A DNA stretch of 64,000 nt from contig OW121851.1 in assembly GCA_933228895.1 (NCBI GenBank), positions 127,705,624-127,769,623 on the forward strand. Direction: 5' to 3'. Origin of the DNA: Platycnemis pennipes. Lineage: Eukaryota > Arthropoda > Insecta > Odonata > Platycnemididae. The position numbers and the translations under genes are program-made. This document shows positions 32,285 through 45,938 of this stretch, in pieces. Every line of letters starts with the position of its first letter. The first letter of the stretch is position 1. The notes under the pieces were generated by a model. It was not told the DNA's origin. It saw only the letters and a list, made by a program, of their open reading frames with translations, and did not search any database.

Positions 32285-34309
32285 GTGTGAAAATGTTGCA
32301 TGTACACACTCTCCCTTGCTCGAATTTTTTTCTAAAAAACATTGCCTTTTTCTCTTCTCACTTATGTTCCCTTCTAATTGGTGAAATCTAAAAGGTGAAA
32401 TTCATGAAACATAAATAATTGGTACCACAATATAATAAATAATTGGTATCACATAAAGAAACCATAAAGAAAACTTGAGCGGTAAGCTTAGCAGGTTTAC
32501 GCTTTAGACATATTTCAGTACACTGTAGCATTAAAGCATACTTTTTATGTGGGACACGCAAGTTTTTTTATCATGTTCTTTTTAATTATGGAATTCCACA
32601 AAGTTTTGGCCTCACCAATCCGCTTCAATAGAGGCTTCAAAATAAGCTACAATAATTTGCGTAAAGTATATAATAAAGAGGTTACGATAACAATTGACAG
32701 TAGATTATGAGGGTTCCCAAACACGAATAAACTGTATTCAGCACAGTGAAAGTAGTGACTTCGCAGAGGCTCAAACACTGAAACACACATTGAAAAATTT
32801 TATATAGAACAATAAAATAAACCATATCTACTTGTACATACTCCCTCGCTCTCCTCGCTCAAAGTTTTCTGAAATAATATTACCAATTGCTCTTCTCACT
32901 TACTCACCCTCAAAGGGCTTGTGAGAACCTAAGGCCGATCGTGAGTACTATTCCTCGCATTACGGCCGCGGTAAAATTACTGTTACATATGTGGACATAA
33001 ATATGCAGAAAAGTATTCAACCTCAAATGTTATACAGCAGTTTTTTGTACCTAATGATAATGGTATTCTATCTATAAAGCTGCAGAACGATTGAGCCAAT
33101 AGATTTGGAGGCTCATAAAAAATACATTGTAAAATTACTGGTCAGCTATTAACTAAGCAATTATTTTATTGTTTTGGAAAAGAATATGCTATTTTGACAT
33201 TACCTATTTAGGAAAGAAAGATTTTAAATTACTTAGTCTAAGACCTGGAATTTTAGGTTCTCAAACTACTTATGCAACAGATAATTTTTTAATATTTCCT
33301 AGCATGAATCTAATTTTCCCTTAAACGTAGTAATCAATCACTAAAAATTCAAGAATTTTCTGCCTGAAAATACTCCATGAGTGGAAAATATTTGTCTTGG
33401 ACGAGGAAAAAAAGTTTTCTTTTTACTAGTCAATCTTTACCTTCTTCATTTCTTAATTCTTTCCTCCATTAATACGTTTCTTTCATTATCGTGAAAGTGT
33501 TGATGTAGGTTATCCATTTGTTTGAACGTCCCCCTACGTACCGTATGAAGTCCGTAAGCCGCGCCAACCGTGCTTCGTATTCGGTTGCTTAATTAAGCAA
33601 GAGAAGAAGAGAGAGGTTAGGAGTTTTCAAAATGGGTGATCCTTTGCCTCGCCGTCAGACTGCTAAGAATTCACTTTCTGGTTATTCTCATCCTTCTCCA
33701 CATTTGCTTGTATCCCAGTCTCAAGCATGGTACTCATTCTGCCCAACCCAAACCGTCTGCAAGTAAAATCGCATTGTGTTTCATTTTCAGTAATAAAACA
33801 AGAAAAACAGGAAAGCATACCCAACACTACCAATGGTCACTGACCACAGAGCCTCCACACCTCACTCCTTATACTTCCCTGAAAAACTGGCCAATAAATA
33901 TCTTTCATGCTCATAGACAATTCTCTTTAATTTTCTTTTTTTAACTTGATAAAAAGGGATTCCTGCCTTAGCTTTCTGTACTGCTCAGTTTCAAGTGAGC
34001 CTCCTCTCTGAACTTGGTATTGGAAGGGCGTTTGTGGGCTTATCGGAAATTTTTGAGGTTTGTATTTGTCGAATCACTCGCCTAGGTGGTTCTGAGAATC
34101 CCGTTACCGAAACATAAATAAATATTCACCTCACACATACGCGAGTCACTCCACGACGCCTTCGTCTTCCTTCACATGATGATACGATCGTCTACAATAC
34201 AAATACACAGATAAATGAATAGATAGATTGTATTTATGGATAAGGGTTGTGCATGTGTACATAAACCATTAATTTTACAACACATATGGGAATTGTATCT
34301 CGAATTTCT
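32285..34309. other. Non-coding, nothing recognised
   Basis: No supported feature. The frame 33636-33944 is open but Ser/Thr/His-rich without a known motif. Confidence 0.35.
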
Positions 34310-34935
34310 CTTTGCACGTTGAGTAATATCAGTAAGTTTATCAGCTAGATTTGTTAAAGGCCGACATGGTGATTGTATTAGTGTTACGAGTTTAATAGAA
34401 GAACGAGGATTTGCATTACTATCAGAATGCAGGTTAAAATTTAGGCTAAATCTTTAAAGTAACTTCGAAGCTTATTTGTTTAAAGATGACGCTAGAAATA
34501 TATCAAGAACGCCTGCTATATTTCATCAGCTAAATTCATATATGCTATATTTCATAAGCTAAACAAGATTAGAGAGGTAGATTTTCGTATCGCTAGATTT
34601 AAAATGTCGTTTTTCCCACGGACCATAAGAGAGCACCACAGGCAGAATAGCAAAGGGTTAGGCAGGTAAGAATTTGTTAGAGTATACTGAAGTTTATGAT
34701 GCATGCTTGAGCATCGCTACAATAATTTTTATAAAAACATTAATCAACTTATTAAAAAGTAGTTTCTAACCACCTAGTTTCCCGTGACTCTTATATCTAA
34801 CATCTCTCCATGACGTGGCTGCATGTTTTGAATCTGTTAGTAGCTCTTATTTGCATGCAAGCGGTGCATGTTTGGTGATCTTCCCCCCTGCCACACACTC
34901 TTGTGTTGTTTTACAGGGTATAACGTAGATGAATA
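34310..34935 (+). mobile_element. CR1-like LINE 3' remnant with post-RT domain
   Basis: Plus-strand readings in broken frames, VKGRHGDCISVTSLIEERGF, LLSECRLKFRLNL and RIARFKMSFFPRTIREHH, match the post-RT domain of the copy at 31677-32284 (GRDDNYISLTSFLDE, LSEHRLKFRLYV) and the family's SFFPRTIREW block. The 3' end CCCCCCTGCCACACAC ... TACAGGGTATAACGTAGATG fits the shared tail. Numerous stops make it a fossil. Confidence 0.7.
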
Positions 34936-36470
34936 AGAATTATGTGATGTAATAAGATAACTTTTGTAGTAGGTCTGTTGTGTCCGGTATGACATCAATA
35001 GGAATCCTTATTGAGAAGTATTAAAACATTAGTGTGGGTGTGTCCATAGACCATGTATAAGGTATCACATACCTTCGCAATGGCTTGTGAGATTTTTAGT
35101 GGACGTAGATGTGGACAAGATTGAAATCGCATGAGATGGAGAAAGCCATCGATGAAGAAATAATGATATGCGTAGAATTGCTACTGGCTGTAATATGCTG
35201 TCAAGAAGCTTTTGCGTGGATGAGGAGAAAATATCTTGGGATGCTGACGGCTGTGAAATTGAGAGATAAGGTGTGCGAGGAAGTGGGGAATAAATAAGGG
35301 TTTTCCATGGGACATGAGGAGGAGTATGAGCGTCTTTCGAGGCAAAAATCAAATCGTATGAGGAAATGATTTTTGCCGTTTGAGAAAAGATATATCCTAC
35401 ATTGGCAGACCATGTAGGAGTTATAGAGATACGGTAATGCGATAAAGTCTTACTGCCAATTTGATTTCTGTTATTTGTGGCTTAAATTTTGCATTATTTC
35501 TAATGCTCTTCGTACTAAATATCATGGGTAACACTGATTTGTTTGGACGATAATGATGGAAACGGGGCTCTTTATTTGACTAATAATTTGACTATAATTG
35601 ATCTCAGAGTTTAAGATGGTCATTTGTGAAGCTCTCTCTCATACTATATCCGTTGAACTGTTTTCATCTTCAGAAGATAGAAGGCTAGCGTCTATTTAAT
35701 TTTCATCGTATCCGATTTCTTTATGGTTCGTGTTGGAATATTCTAGCATTGCTGAGCTATGGAGTGTGAAGCAGACTTTTGAACACCAAAAACATAAATT
35801 GTAATGAAGTAACTACTTTATTCACTACGCTGAGTGTGAATATAGAATTTGTAGTATGAGGGTGCGTTCCTCAGAAACTATCATTGGAGCGTCTGTCGAA
35901 ACACTCTTCAATGAAGGTCGTTCTTCAAAATTCCTTCAGGCTCGACTGATCCTATACATTTCTTCTCTCCGCATTAAGCCTCGCCTCCTTCGTATGAAGT
36001 TAAATTACGCGGAAACCAAGCGAATGAAACTGACCTAGGTTTCAAGGCCAGCGTTTTTACTGATATTATTGAGAAAATGGGAATTCAACTTACACGCGTA
36101 TCACGTATGGGAGTGATAAAAAACGGAAATCAATGAATTTTCAAGCATTAAACTATCGTACCAGATATATGAAATAGATCAGTTTCACTAATGACCATCT
36201 AAAAACGTTTTACCCTTCTCTTTGTTGGTATGGAATCAGCGTTCTCACGTTTAAGCATTGTTGCTGCTACACAGATTTATGGCTCATCACAAATCCAATT
36301 GTCTGAATCGCATAAAAATATTAATCACATCTCAAGATGCATGGAAGAGTTATATCTTTACGGCTGAGAGAAGTTTATGCGTAAATCACTTGTACTAATT
36401 GAAAGCCATATCATTTTTAAAATTCCAATTTATAAAAGTATTAAAATAATATACTTATCAATAGTATGAG
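34936..36470. other. Non-coding, nothing recognised
   Basis: Purine-rich around 35100-35300, which creates fortuitous open frames on both strands. The frame 35856-36038 is unrecognised. Confidence 0.35.
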
Positions 36471-36639
36471 ATTCACAATAATTGACATCAACATCAAGTA
36501 CCTTGAACCCAGGTAAAATTGCCATGCAAATTAGGGATCCTGGGTAGCGTAGTGGTCTGCGCAGTGGGCCGGAAAGCTAAAGGTCCGTAGTTCGATTCGC
36601 GGTCCAGGTGATTTTTTACGCATGGCAGTTATTGTGAAT
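36471..36639 (+). repeat. tRNA-derived SINE head bracketed by inverted repeats
   Basis: 36537-36611 is tRNA-like: GTAGCGTAGTGGTCTGCGC gives a D-arm/A box, GGGCC and GGTCC an anticodon stem with an oversized 11-base loop, and AGTTCGATTC a B box. CCTGG and CCAGG could close an acceptor-like stem. Around it lie two nested inverted pairs: ATTCACAATAA (36471-36481) with TTATTGTGAAT (36629-36639), and TGCCATGC (36520-36527) with GCATGGCA (36620-36627). Confidence 0.55.
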
Positions 36640-36689
36640 TTCACCGCCGTTCACGCGGCAGGCTTGAAATATCCTGCAATTGTATGAGA

Positions 36690-39600
36690 GCTTCCTCAAC
36701 CACGTTCCGAGCATTCCCGATCATCACATAACTTACTTAACTCCTAGGATCCCCGGTTGTTACAATAAATCTGATTACGCTAGGGGTAAATGTGAAGTGT
36801 CACTTCCACCCGCTCACCCCGGAAACCCACTCTGCTTTCTCCCCTCGAGCCAATTCGATACGCTCTTGGATGAGGGCTGCCTACCATTGGGGAAACTGCC
36901 GCTGGAACTCATTTGGGAGGTTCATGGGATACTTTTCTTCCTTTGCGCAGGAAAAACCTTCCTTTTCCTCCTCCGTTTCTTACTCGAGCTCTTCTCCTTC
37001 ACCCATGGGAATTGAACGGCCAACTGTAGAGAGATATTGCTGAAGATTGCCTCAGGATATTCTCTTACCTCAGTTCAGTTGAATTTTCAAGAGAGCTTAT
37101 CTCTTTTCTGCCAAGAGTCTGATTATTTATTATACTGCTAAAATGATATATTCCATAATTTAAGGGTGAAGTGATGGTTATTGTAATTTTAGTACAAAAT
37201 TGAGGGTGTTTTCGTTTTTGATGAAATGGTTTTTATTCTCGCGATGCAAAGGTACAATCTGTGTGAGGCCTTGCTTCTGCAGAAGCATTTAATTTGTTCG
37301 AAAAAACAACTTTTTTGAAGGTAAACCTTTTTAATCTGGGTTTTAAAAAGTAATTATTCTTTTAACTTAATCTTCGGCTCTTTCCCGTTGAATTTAATTA
37401 GCCTGTGCAACTGAGTCGTTTTGCCTTATTTCGTAATCGGAGTCATTCCCGAACAGATGCATTGTCGTATTTTAATATTCGTGAGCTTTGATGTTTTTTT
37501 ATCTCGTATTTAATAACAGGTGACTTTTTTAGCACCACCATTTTCTTGGAAATTATTTTTTAAATGATATAAGTAAAACTACTTCACATACTACGTGTTA
37601 TATATACTTGCATCAACATTGTTTAACAAGTCATTCATATTTCATAATCATGGTTTACATCATACACCTCAGAATTAAATTCCCAGGTATATGCTTTAAT
37701 GTTGGAAATTTATTCCTAGGTATGTGTGTCTCCAATTAGCAAATTCTTATTCCTTTCATTTTATATTTATACATTCTATCCATCTTAAGCTTGATATTTT
37801 TTCTAAAATTTTTCAACGTAATGGTTCAATCACAGCGCTTTGCCACTACATTCTTCATTTTTGTTCAAAATTAAAATTGTATTCTTAGATTTATAAAATT
37901 ATAAAATTTGTTTTAATATATCAAACGATATTTTCATGCCTTAGTTATACAATTAAGAATTCACAAAGTAACTATAGATATAAAAACTGAACTATCATGA
38001 AACAATGTGAAGCATGGCAATCATCATTATCATTGCCAAAATTGATTTGACACCAGTCTCCAATTACTTATTGCATTGGCCAAATATCACGTATCCTCGT
38101 ATCATATAGTTCCTTTTCTTATTACTTAGTCCAATAATGTTATACGCAGCCCTTAGCCGATATTCATACCATACCTTTCTTCCTTGCGACTATCGCATCT
38201 TCGAACAAGAAAGGCGAGTTAAGTTTTACATATTAACAAATGCCAACAACAAGTTTACCATGTGACAAGTTAAGGAGTCCTCGTTCTAGAATTTCCATGA
38301 TATTTATATTTGCTCTGCTCTTACTCTTCAATAGTCTTTTAATACATTAATTTTCATTTCACATCCATTCTCTATCATTTCAATACGTACCTCTCGTGTA
38401 TTCCATGCTTCCCGTCTGGCTTTTCTCGTCAAGTGTTACCATGCCTAACTCACTGCCGTAAAGGCTACACCTGCTGAACCAGATTGCAGTTTCCGATTAC
38501 GAGTAAAACAACTATGAATAGTTTGACTTAATTTATATCTTGACTCTTAAGGATCCAAAAACATAGTAAAAGCTTATTGTTTCCCAATTAAGCTTTAGGT
38601 ATATTCCGTGGCATAATTATCAGGATAAAATGTCTATGTTTTAGTAGACATTTAAATGCGTTCAAGGAGTTAGATATTCACATAAATACTTTTTAAATTG
38701 TCCATACCTCACTCACGCAATGCGTTCTTTCCCCATATGCTGTACTAATAATATGTTTCCTTTTAATTTTTTACAAACTGAATTTTTCCTAAAATGCGCA
38801 TGAGTTGCTGCGAAGATAAAAAGTTTATAATTTACCTTTGATGGACTTTATTAAGCATTAAAGTACTTTAAACGACCACTTGTATGTATGTTTTATAATG
38901 TCGACCATTGTACCGATAAAGTTTCGCGATCTTACCACATATATGATAAACTAGAGCAGATTAGTTTAGCCTTTTCTGTTATTTTGTGTGTGCAGTAGTA
39001 ATTTTTATTCCCTAAATGTGCATTAAATTACAGCTACAAAGCATTTTTTGTGTAAATTAATTAGAGAAGATGCAGTAGATATGCTACAAAGTGTGGCTCT
39101 TGTCCGGAATGAACTTTGGAACTAGGAAATGAAAACAGAATTGAAGCTCTTGGCCTTTTTTCTTATTTCTCACATCAAAAATACGCTTTTTTTGTCCAAT
39201 TGAAATACTAATTATAGGTTCAGTAGAAATATATTCTCAACATTAGAACAACATTAGAAATATGAGAATCTGAAATTCATATTGATTATATAATTTTTTG
39301 ATAGAAATGACTGTGGAATCGGGAATATTTTCATCCACTTAAAAACAAAGAAAATTACACTGTTAAGGCAATAAGCATTTTAAAATTATGGATTTAAATC
39401 ATAACATTTTATCAAATTTAGTGCTGATCAAGCTTATGGTGGCTGTTTTACAACTCTGCAACCTGAAAATTTTGACCAGTTTCCCTCAGAGATTACGTAT
39501 TTTTGTTTCAGTTAGTGTGTTTACCTCATTCTGGTTGTTATTCCTATTTCATTTCAATGCATAACTGCCAAGGCCTATGATGCCTTAATGTTTCATTATC

Positions 39601-41519
39601 CAAGCTATACCTAACTATTTAACACTAAGATTGGGTCGTAATTTGAAGGTATCATACTTATCCAAATTTATTTTCATATTTCCTGTACATAATTTGCATA
39701 ATTGATTCATTCCAGTGTGGCTAAGCATTTTTAAAACGTTCTGCCTTTGGCTTAGGTTACAAGGAAATGAGAACGTCCACCTTGTTGCACATGTCCATTA
39801 TCTTAGCATGAAGGTTATTGGCGAAATAAGCAGGTACATACATTTAAACATCTACAGGCCGAGAGTGGCCTTAGTGGGAGTGGCTGCACAGAAAAAATTT
39901 TGGGTTTACAATATAATGAGCATGTGTAGATGGGCTGGTGTGAAGAATTATTGAGTTATTTTTTGCATTTATTTCCCGCTAGATTCCACTCCCATCAGTC
40001 TGAATGTCGAAAATTTTTTTTCACCCTCGATTATATTGAATGAAATTTGATTTGAAAACATTTATCATTCTATGGCGTTATTTTTAAACAGAGTTCACTT
40101 CTCTCGAATTTCGAACCAACATTGAAAATTACCTATTGTGGATGCGTTGGTTGGATTGTGTGGAAAAAAGAAAATCTTTGAAACTAGTCTCGCTTACATG
40201 GCGTGAAGATGGCGGGGCATTGATGAGGACAATTGCAAAAAAAATAGACGAAGCGACAGTGCGTAATTGAAGTTGATGAGACTCATGAATTTGTGACCGC
40301 GTACAAATTCTCTCTCTTGTTTGAAAGCCAGCGATGCAGACGGGATGTCTAGCGGGTGTGTGCTTTGGATGAGTTGGTGGAGGTAGGAAGGGGCTGGGGG
40401 GTGGTTTGGTGCCCTAATCCTCTTCACACGTCCGTCTGACCGCTCATCTGCTGTCATTTGTCGGCCTAACTAAATTTCTCCCCGCAGCACACGCACTCTG
40501 GTGGCAGAGTTGCGCACCATACTCTGTCACTCTGCCTCTCCCCACACAAACCCCTTCCCCCACATCCAGAACACACGCCCCCAAACCAGATCCCATGTTT
40601 TTCTCCCTCTCCCTCCCCCCTTCCCCCCTAAGAACCCTAAAACCCTTCCTGTCCCTAACCCCACCTCCCATTTATAATCCCCCACAGTTCCTCAAATCCT
40701 TGACAATGGAGGTGCCGTCCCTTCGGGCGGAGGCGAAGTCTGTAATTAGCAGGCACCCCGAGATGGAGGGGGGGGAGGCCTCCTTCCCCCTCCCCCGCTC
40801 CTCAAACAGACGCCCACCCCCTACTTGGACCAACCCCCTTCCACCATTTCAAGGGAAACTCACGCTCCCGCACGAAGTTGCTGGGAAACGGAAATTTCAA
40901 AGCTTATTTAATTTTGCAAAAAATTCGGAAAAAAAGAGGCGCGCGTGAGAATTTTTTCTTGCTTTGGGCATTAATGTTTCAAATTTAACTGTTGAGGAGG
41001 AAACCTTTCACCCGCTGTCCCCTTGGGGCTTTTTTTATATCCCTCGGCACGAAAGGGAAGTGGACCCTTGACAAATAAACTTCACCATTTCTCTCGTAAA
41101 AAGAATAATACTCTATTCGAGAGCAAATAATCTATAAGGGCTTGGTTTTAGCCTGTGCGAAAATTTTACGCAAGTAAAAAAATTATCTGAAGAGGCTAGT
41201 TCATTACTTTTACACAGTTTACGTCAGGTCATGTATTAGGCTCATATTCATCGTAGTATGCCTGCTGTTAATTTTAGAAAGAATCGTATAAAAATTCAAC
41301 GTGATTCAATTCATTCTCTTTGGTGCTTTTTTTTTTAACATTCTCCATCATTGAAATTTTAGCTCTAGAATTTCAGCAAAGTATTCAGGGGCATGAATCA
41401 GTGCTGCATGTCTTTCGTACATTCCTGAAGTTTGTCGCATATCCAGTCGTTCATTTCATATGCCAATAAAAGTGATTTGAGCTCTTCTCGAGCTCGGGAA
41501 GATTCCCGAGAGTAAAATG
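36690..41519. other. Non-coding, mostly AT-rich
   Basis: No gene could be supported. The open frame 36680-37043 is proline- and serine-rich without a family. 39715-39954 contains QGNENVHLVAHVH, faintly like an RNase H segment, but with no supporting neighbours. 40190-40950 is GC-rich and is described separately. Confidence 0.35.
40380..40950. other. GC-rich, polypyrimidine/polypurine block
   Basis: Long C/T runs (40530-40690) and G runs (40768-40776) alternate with CpG-containing sequence, in contrast to the AT-rich surroundings. Open frames here (40444-40671 minus, 40595-40948 plus) are low-complexity. This could be a regulatory or CpG-rich region; no exon is supported. Confidence 0.35.
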
Positions 41520-41825
41520 ACTGCTGCGGTCATTTGAGCCATTTAGGGTTGGTGGGCAGTAGGGTGAAGCTAGGAATTTATTGGAAATAGAGAGCGGGGA
41601 AAGGATGCAGAGAAACCCGGCGTCAGCATTAGTCTAGTCTTGGAAAAAAAGTTGGCCATAGAATCTACTGTTTTAAATTCCAATCCAAAGAACAATGCTG
41701 AGGTTGAAATCCTCTTTATCAGCTCTTCAGTGGGGACCGGTATACCACTAAAAACATTCTTCCACTGCCGGGATTTGAAACAGACCCCGTGGGAAATAAA
41801 ACCATAACACCATCTCTTTCGCCAT
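41520..41825 (-). mobile_element. tRNA-derived SINE, diverged copy
   Basis: It shares GAGAAACCCGGCGTC, AGTGGGGACCGGT, CCACTGAAAA-like and TGCCGGGATT blocks, in the same order and spacing, with the copy at 43385-43702. The head lies at the right end (minus strand), with a B-box-like GTTTCAAATCC. The A-box end is eroded. Confidence 0.65.
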
Positions 41826-43384
41826 AGATTACTATATATTTTCATATCTGAAAAATATGTGCGAAGCTGCATGTAATTTATTGGGTCCATTACGTGTATG
41901 CAACTTCAAAATAATTCAGTTGTTCCTTTGGTAGCTCTCCTCAAATTCTATTTTAACTTCTGAAACCTGTTATTGCTCATGGCTTTAGAAAAATATATTC
42001 TCCTGTGTCCGTTTTAGAAATCACCTTAGATACAACGTAAGTGATTAGAGATTAACGTAACAGTTGAGGAAGAATATTAGTGGGAAGCCTTTTTACGCTG
42101 ACTTCCCATTCCTATAACCTGAGATTGTTGTCCAGGGGTTTCTGAGTTTTAATTTAGACTTAGAAGAAAATGGAAATGGAGGTCATTACAGATCCAGAGG
42201 CTCATCGCGGATATTTTTAGTGCAGGATAATTTCTTTAAATCTTTGTATCTATTCTTTATTCTTGGTCTTTCAACCGACCCCTGGTTTAGTTTTTCAATT
42301 AACCTTTTTTGGTATATCCATCTAAGGCGTTCGATATGTGACCTAATACCAGTGTCTTATCTCTTGGAGATGAAATCAAATAATAAAGAAGTATATTCCA
42401 ACTCAGAAGATGCTACTTCATTTAAAGGAACGGGTGATGTGATAACCATAGAAGTATTAGAACTATTCTTAAATTAATATTAAGGATCTTGCCTTCTCTC
42501 TCTAGGAGTCCGGTCATTAAACTCATGACCTATGTAACTTCCGACACGGTCGAGTTTGGTAACTCATTCGGCTTCTGAGAATACCAGCAAACCTCTGCGA
42601 TAATCAAATTGCTTGAACCTTGTGATCCCTGTGCTGTTTCCGGGGTGCGTTTTCATGAACTTGAAACCGCAGTGATTCTGGCTACCAGAGCTGCTGCGGT
42701 TAGTAACAGCATCGTTTTTCCCATTCAACACTTGATTTGAATGCGAATGAATTAAAACCATTTGGTGTTCCATGTCCAGGAATTGCATTGGTCAACAAAT
42801 TCAAGCTCAATTAACATTTAATCATTGGCTGACATGCACCAATTCAAATTGTTTTCAGGGACCACATATTGAACTGAGAAAGACTTTATTTCTTTGATTT
42901 TACCTACTGAACCTGCCCATGGGATTTTCCTTTTTTTAATCAAGAATTTTAACAATGTCCTGGTCAAAAAGCCGAAGTGAAAATATTTTCAAATAGATAT
43001 GTGCTTTAATTAGACGTTTGATGCCACTGAATATTCAAATATAGCATTAAAATGTTTAGGCTTTTATCCATTAGTGCAAAAATTAATGATTTCTGGATAG
43101 AAAGAATTATCCTCTGTAAATCATAGAAAAGTGACATATTTTAGGCACTATCTGTGTTTACTTATAGCAGAACCTTAGGTATATTATATGAATCATAACG
43201 AGAAGATGTGGGAAACATTGCGAATATTGATGACTAAATGAAATAAGGTGTTCCAGTTGACCATCCAGTGTAATGAAAAAGAATCCAGAAGAATATTTAG
43301 TTGTTTATAATGTAATCTCGGCACGAATCGTGATTTGGTTCTTTATTTTGTGACGGCTGTAATCTAAAGGTTGGTTATTCAGGG
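41826..43384. other. Non-coding, nothing recognised
   Basis: No supported coding frame. A donor-like AACGTAAGTG at 42033 follows only a 48-base open stretch that matches nothing known. Confidence 0.35.
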
Positions 43385-43702
43385 GAGGCGACCGACAGCT
43401 GATGTCATTTGCGCCATTTTAGGATAGGTGGGTAATTGGGTAATGGTAGCAGTTTACAGGGAACGGTGAAAGGGTGGAGAGAAACCCGGCGTCGGCATTA
43501 GCCTACTCTTAACGAAAGGCGCCAAGGGGACCACGGCTTAACGTCCCATCCGACGGACGGAGTACTGAATTTTAAATGCCCTTCACTAGGCACTCAAGTG
43601 GGGGCCGGTTTTCCACTGAAAAATCCGCCATTGCCGGGAATCAAACCCGTACCCTCGGGATGGGAGGCCAGTACTCTAGCCATCACACCAACCCGATCCC
43701 CT
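43385..43702 (-). mobile_element. tRNA-derived SINE
   Basis: From 43702 the minus strand reads GGGTTGGTGTGATGGCTAGA (D-arm/A box), then an anticodon-arm-like CCTCCCATCCCGAGGG and ACGGGTTTGATTCCC (T-arm/B box). A tRNA-unrelated body of about 240 bp follows, ending near 43385. The body contains the block GGAGAGAAACCCGGCGTCGG on the plus strand, shared with 41520-41825. It would be transcribed by RNA polymerase III from the internal boxes and mobilised by a partner LINE. Confidence 0.75.
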
Positions 43703-43739
43703 GTAATCTAAAATATCATTCTGAGTGCGCTTGTACCTT

Positions 43740-44200
43740 CGCCAAAGAGGACCTCTTTTGTACGCCTGGGCGTGTCATTAGCCACGCCTCGGGTCGCAGT
43801 TCCACTTTCCAGCGACGGATTAGTTTCGGATGTGACTGCTCGGACCTGCCGCTCCTCCCTTCCCAATTCACAAATCAAAGCTCCGCCTCAGCCCTCTGGC
43901 TAAGCTCTCCTCCAACCCTCACCTTTCCAAATATGAAAAAATGAATGAATTAATTAATAAATGTTCACCCTCCCGCGACTGCAATGATTCCAAAGAGGGG
44001 AGCGGGGGAATCAACCCTCCTCTGCCCCTTACTCCTAATTAGCCACGATTCCCGTCCAGTCGTCTGGCAGGCTGCTTGTCGCGCTCCCCGAGCGCCGAGG
44101 TTAGTTGACAGCGGACCGCGGGTACCGAGAAAGGGTGGCTGGATGTGACGCCCGGGCAAAGAGGGGAGGGAAGGGAGGTGAATGGAGACGGGGAAGAAAT
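43740..44200. other. GC-rich block
   Basis: CpG-containing, GC-rich DNA directly after the SINE. Open frames at 43576-43944 and 43965-44230 match no family. The frame 43576-43944 runs through the SINE, so it is fortuitous. Confidence 0.35.
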
Positions 44201-45864
44201 GGCAAGGATTGAAACTGGAAGGAAATACATTTGCTCTGGAATCTGAGGCGTATTTTCATCTAAATGAAGAGCAGGTACGAAAGCAGTGCTCTGAAATGCT
44301 GGAGATGACGTACACGATTACCAGCAAAGTGCTCAAGAAAGGCTTGTGCTTACCCGATTGATCTACGCCCTTCATTATTTTCACGCAACTTCAAATGAAT
44401 TTTATTTGACATTGCTTGAAATTCGGGTACTGGAGGTAGTGAAATAAGTTGGACTTCTTTCGCCACCCCACATCAGCTGTTTTCATCTCCCATCCACAAA
44501 GGTCGCTTAAACAGATCCAAATTAGGAGGTCACTGTTAGTTCCAAATATTTCCGATCTCGGCCAATTAAAATGCCAAACCTACTTGTTCCTCAAAGGAGG
44601 CCATTGTTCCATTGTTCAAATTATGGCTTGTAATTTTATGACGATGCTCTGATCATTGCAAAGGGATTAGCTAATTTTCCCTACGAGCTCTTTAAGAGAG
44701 ATAAGGAGAAAATTAAATCCAATGAGACCCTTGAGTTCTGCCAATAAAAGCGCCAAATCCATCCGAAACAATGAAAGATATTTGGATGGGGATTGGTGGC
44801 GCGCTGGAAAATATTTGGATCTTATAAATGGCTCCGAGATACCATTTCCTCCCGCCTTCCCTTCGAAATACCCACCATTTTCAACGCGTTTGTCGAAGCA
44901 GAAGCAATCATTTGACAATTATGGATCAAAAAGTAGCAAGGGTTGCTAGTTTATTGAATTCTATTCCCAGGTGGACAGGGGTGAAAGAAGCGTAGTTAAG
45001 CTGGTAAAAATGTTTTATATATTTTCTCATACAAAAAATTAAACCAAATCTGTCATAAAAAGCATGTTGGTTGGTAACTTTTTACAATACAAAGAGTGTC
45101 TAACGTTAAATGTGACTACTAAGATGACTGATGCATTGCTGGATAGGAATTTACTTTTATTCCTTTGATAAGGGAACTACGGTCGGAAAAATATCCCGGA
45201 GTGTCAAAACCTTTCTTCGTATTTACAAACTGCTTATATGTGTATTCGAGCGTTTCATTTTTTATTGACAGAGAGATTATCCCAAAATAGCGTGCCATTA
45301 GATAAATTTCTTCCGTAGTGAGTAACGCATATGTGGATCATATTTATGCCCTCTGATCATTTCCTTTATTTCATAGCCAACCTCCTTTCGAAGCATAAAA
45401 GCTAAATAAGAGTTCCTGGAACTGATTTAACTTGAACCTTAGATAAGTAAATATAGAGTAACATAATCGCAAATCTGAAAAAAAACTATATCGCATCAAT
45501 CTCTTTTTGATGAATCCGCCAAATATGTTTACTGTGTATACATGTGATTTAAATTATCGTCCACTGCAGTAGAATTTAATAAATAAATGAATATTATTCT
45601 CTATTTATTAAATTCCATGTTGCCATTTATATTTATTTAGCATAAACCTACATCAGATAAGGAAAAGTTATTTTAGCCATTAGTTTATTACTCCAAATTT
45701 ATATAAGTAAAGGAGATAACGCTTCGTCCACTCTAACTTTTCCTTGAAGTCAAATCTTAATAATAATAATTTCTGTAATGATCACAGGTACCCCCAATTA
45801 CGATCATTGTAATATATATGGACATCACATTTTAAAACACCCATGCCCTGGACAGTTGAGTTCT
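44201..45864. other. Non-coding, nothing recognised
   Basis: 44640-44950 is a moderately complex stretch with overlapping open frames on both strands but no recognised protein. The rest is AT-rich. Confidence 0.35.
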
Positions 45865-45938
45865 ACCCAGGCGGGACTCGAACCCGCGACCTTCGGAATG
45901 GCAGGCGAGGACTTAACCCCGCCGCCACCGAGGCCGGC
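45865..45938 (-). repeat. tRNA-derived SINE head
   Basis: The minus strand starts GCCGGCCTCGGTGGCGGCG. A D-arm-like GGTGGCGGCGGGGTTAAGTC, an anticodon-arm region and a perfect T-arm follow: GCGGG, TTCGAGT, CCCGC, with B box GGTTCGAGTCC. The acceptor ends pair poorly and the anticodon arm is irregular, so it is a SINE head rather than a working tRNA gene. No conserved body is recognised. Confidence 0.65.

Noticed and set aside
39715..39954. Possible RNase H-like QGNENVHLVAHVH segment
   Set aside because: Only one weak block matches, with no other RNase H motif or retroelement sequence nearby.
40595..40948. Plus-strand ORF of 117 codons
   Set aside because: It lies in C/T- and G-rich low-complexity sequence, so the open frame follows from composition.
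45865..45938. Functional tRNA gene
   Set aside because: The T-arm is perfect, but the acceptor and anticodon arms do not pair properly, so a SINE head fits better.
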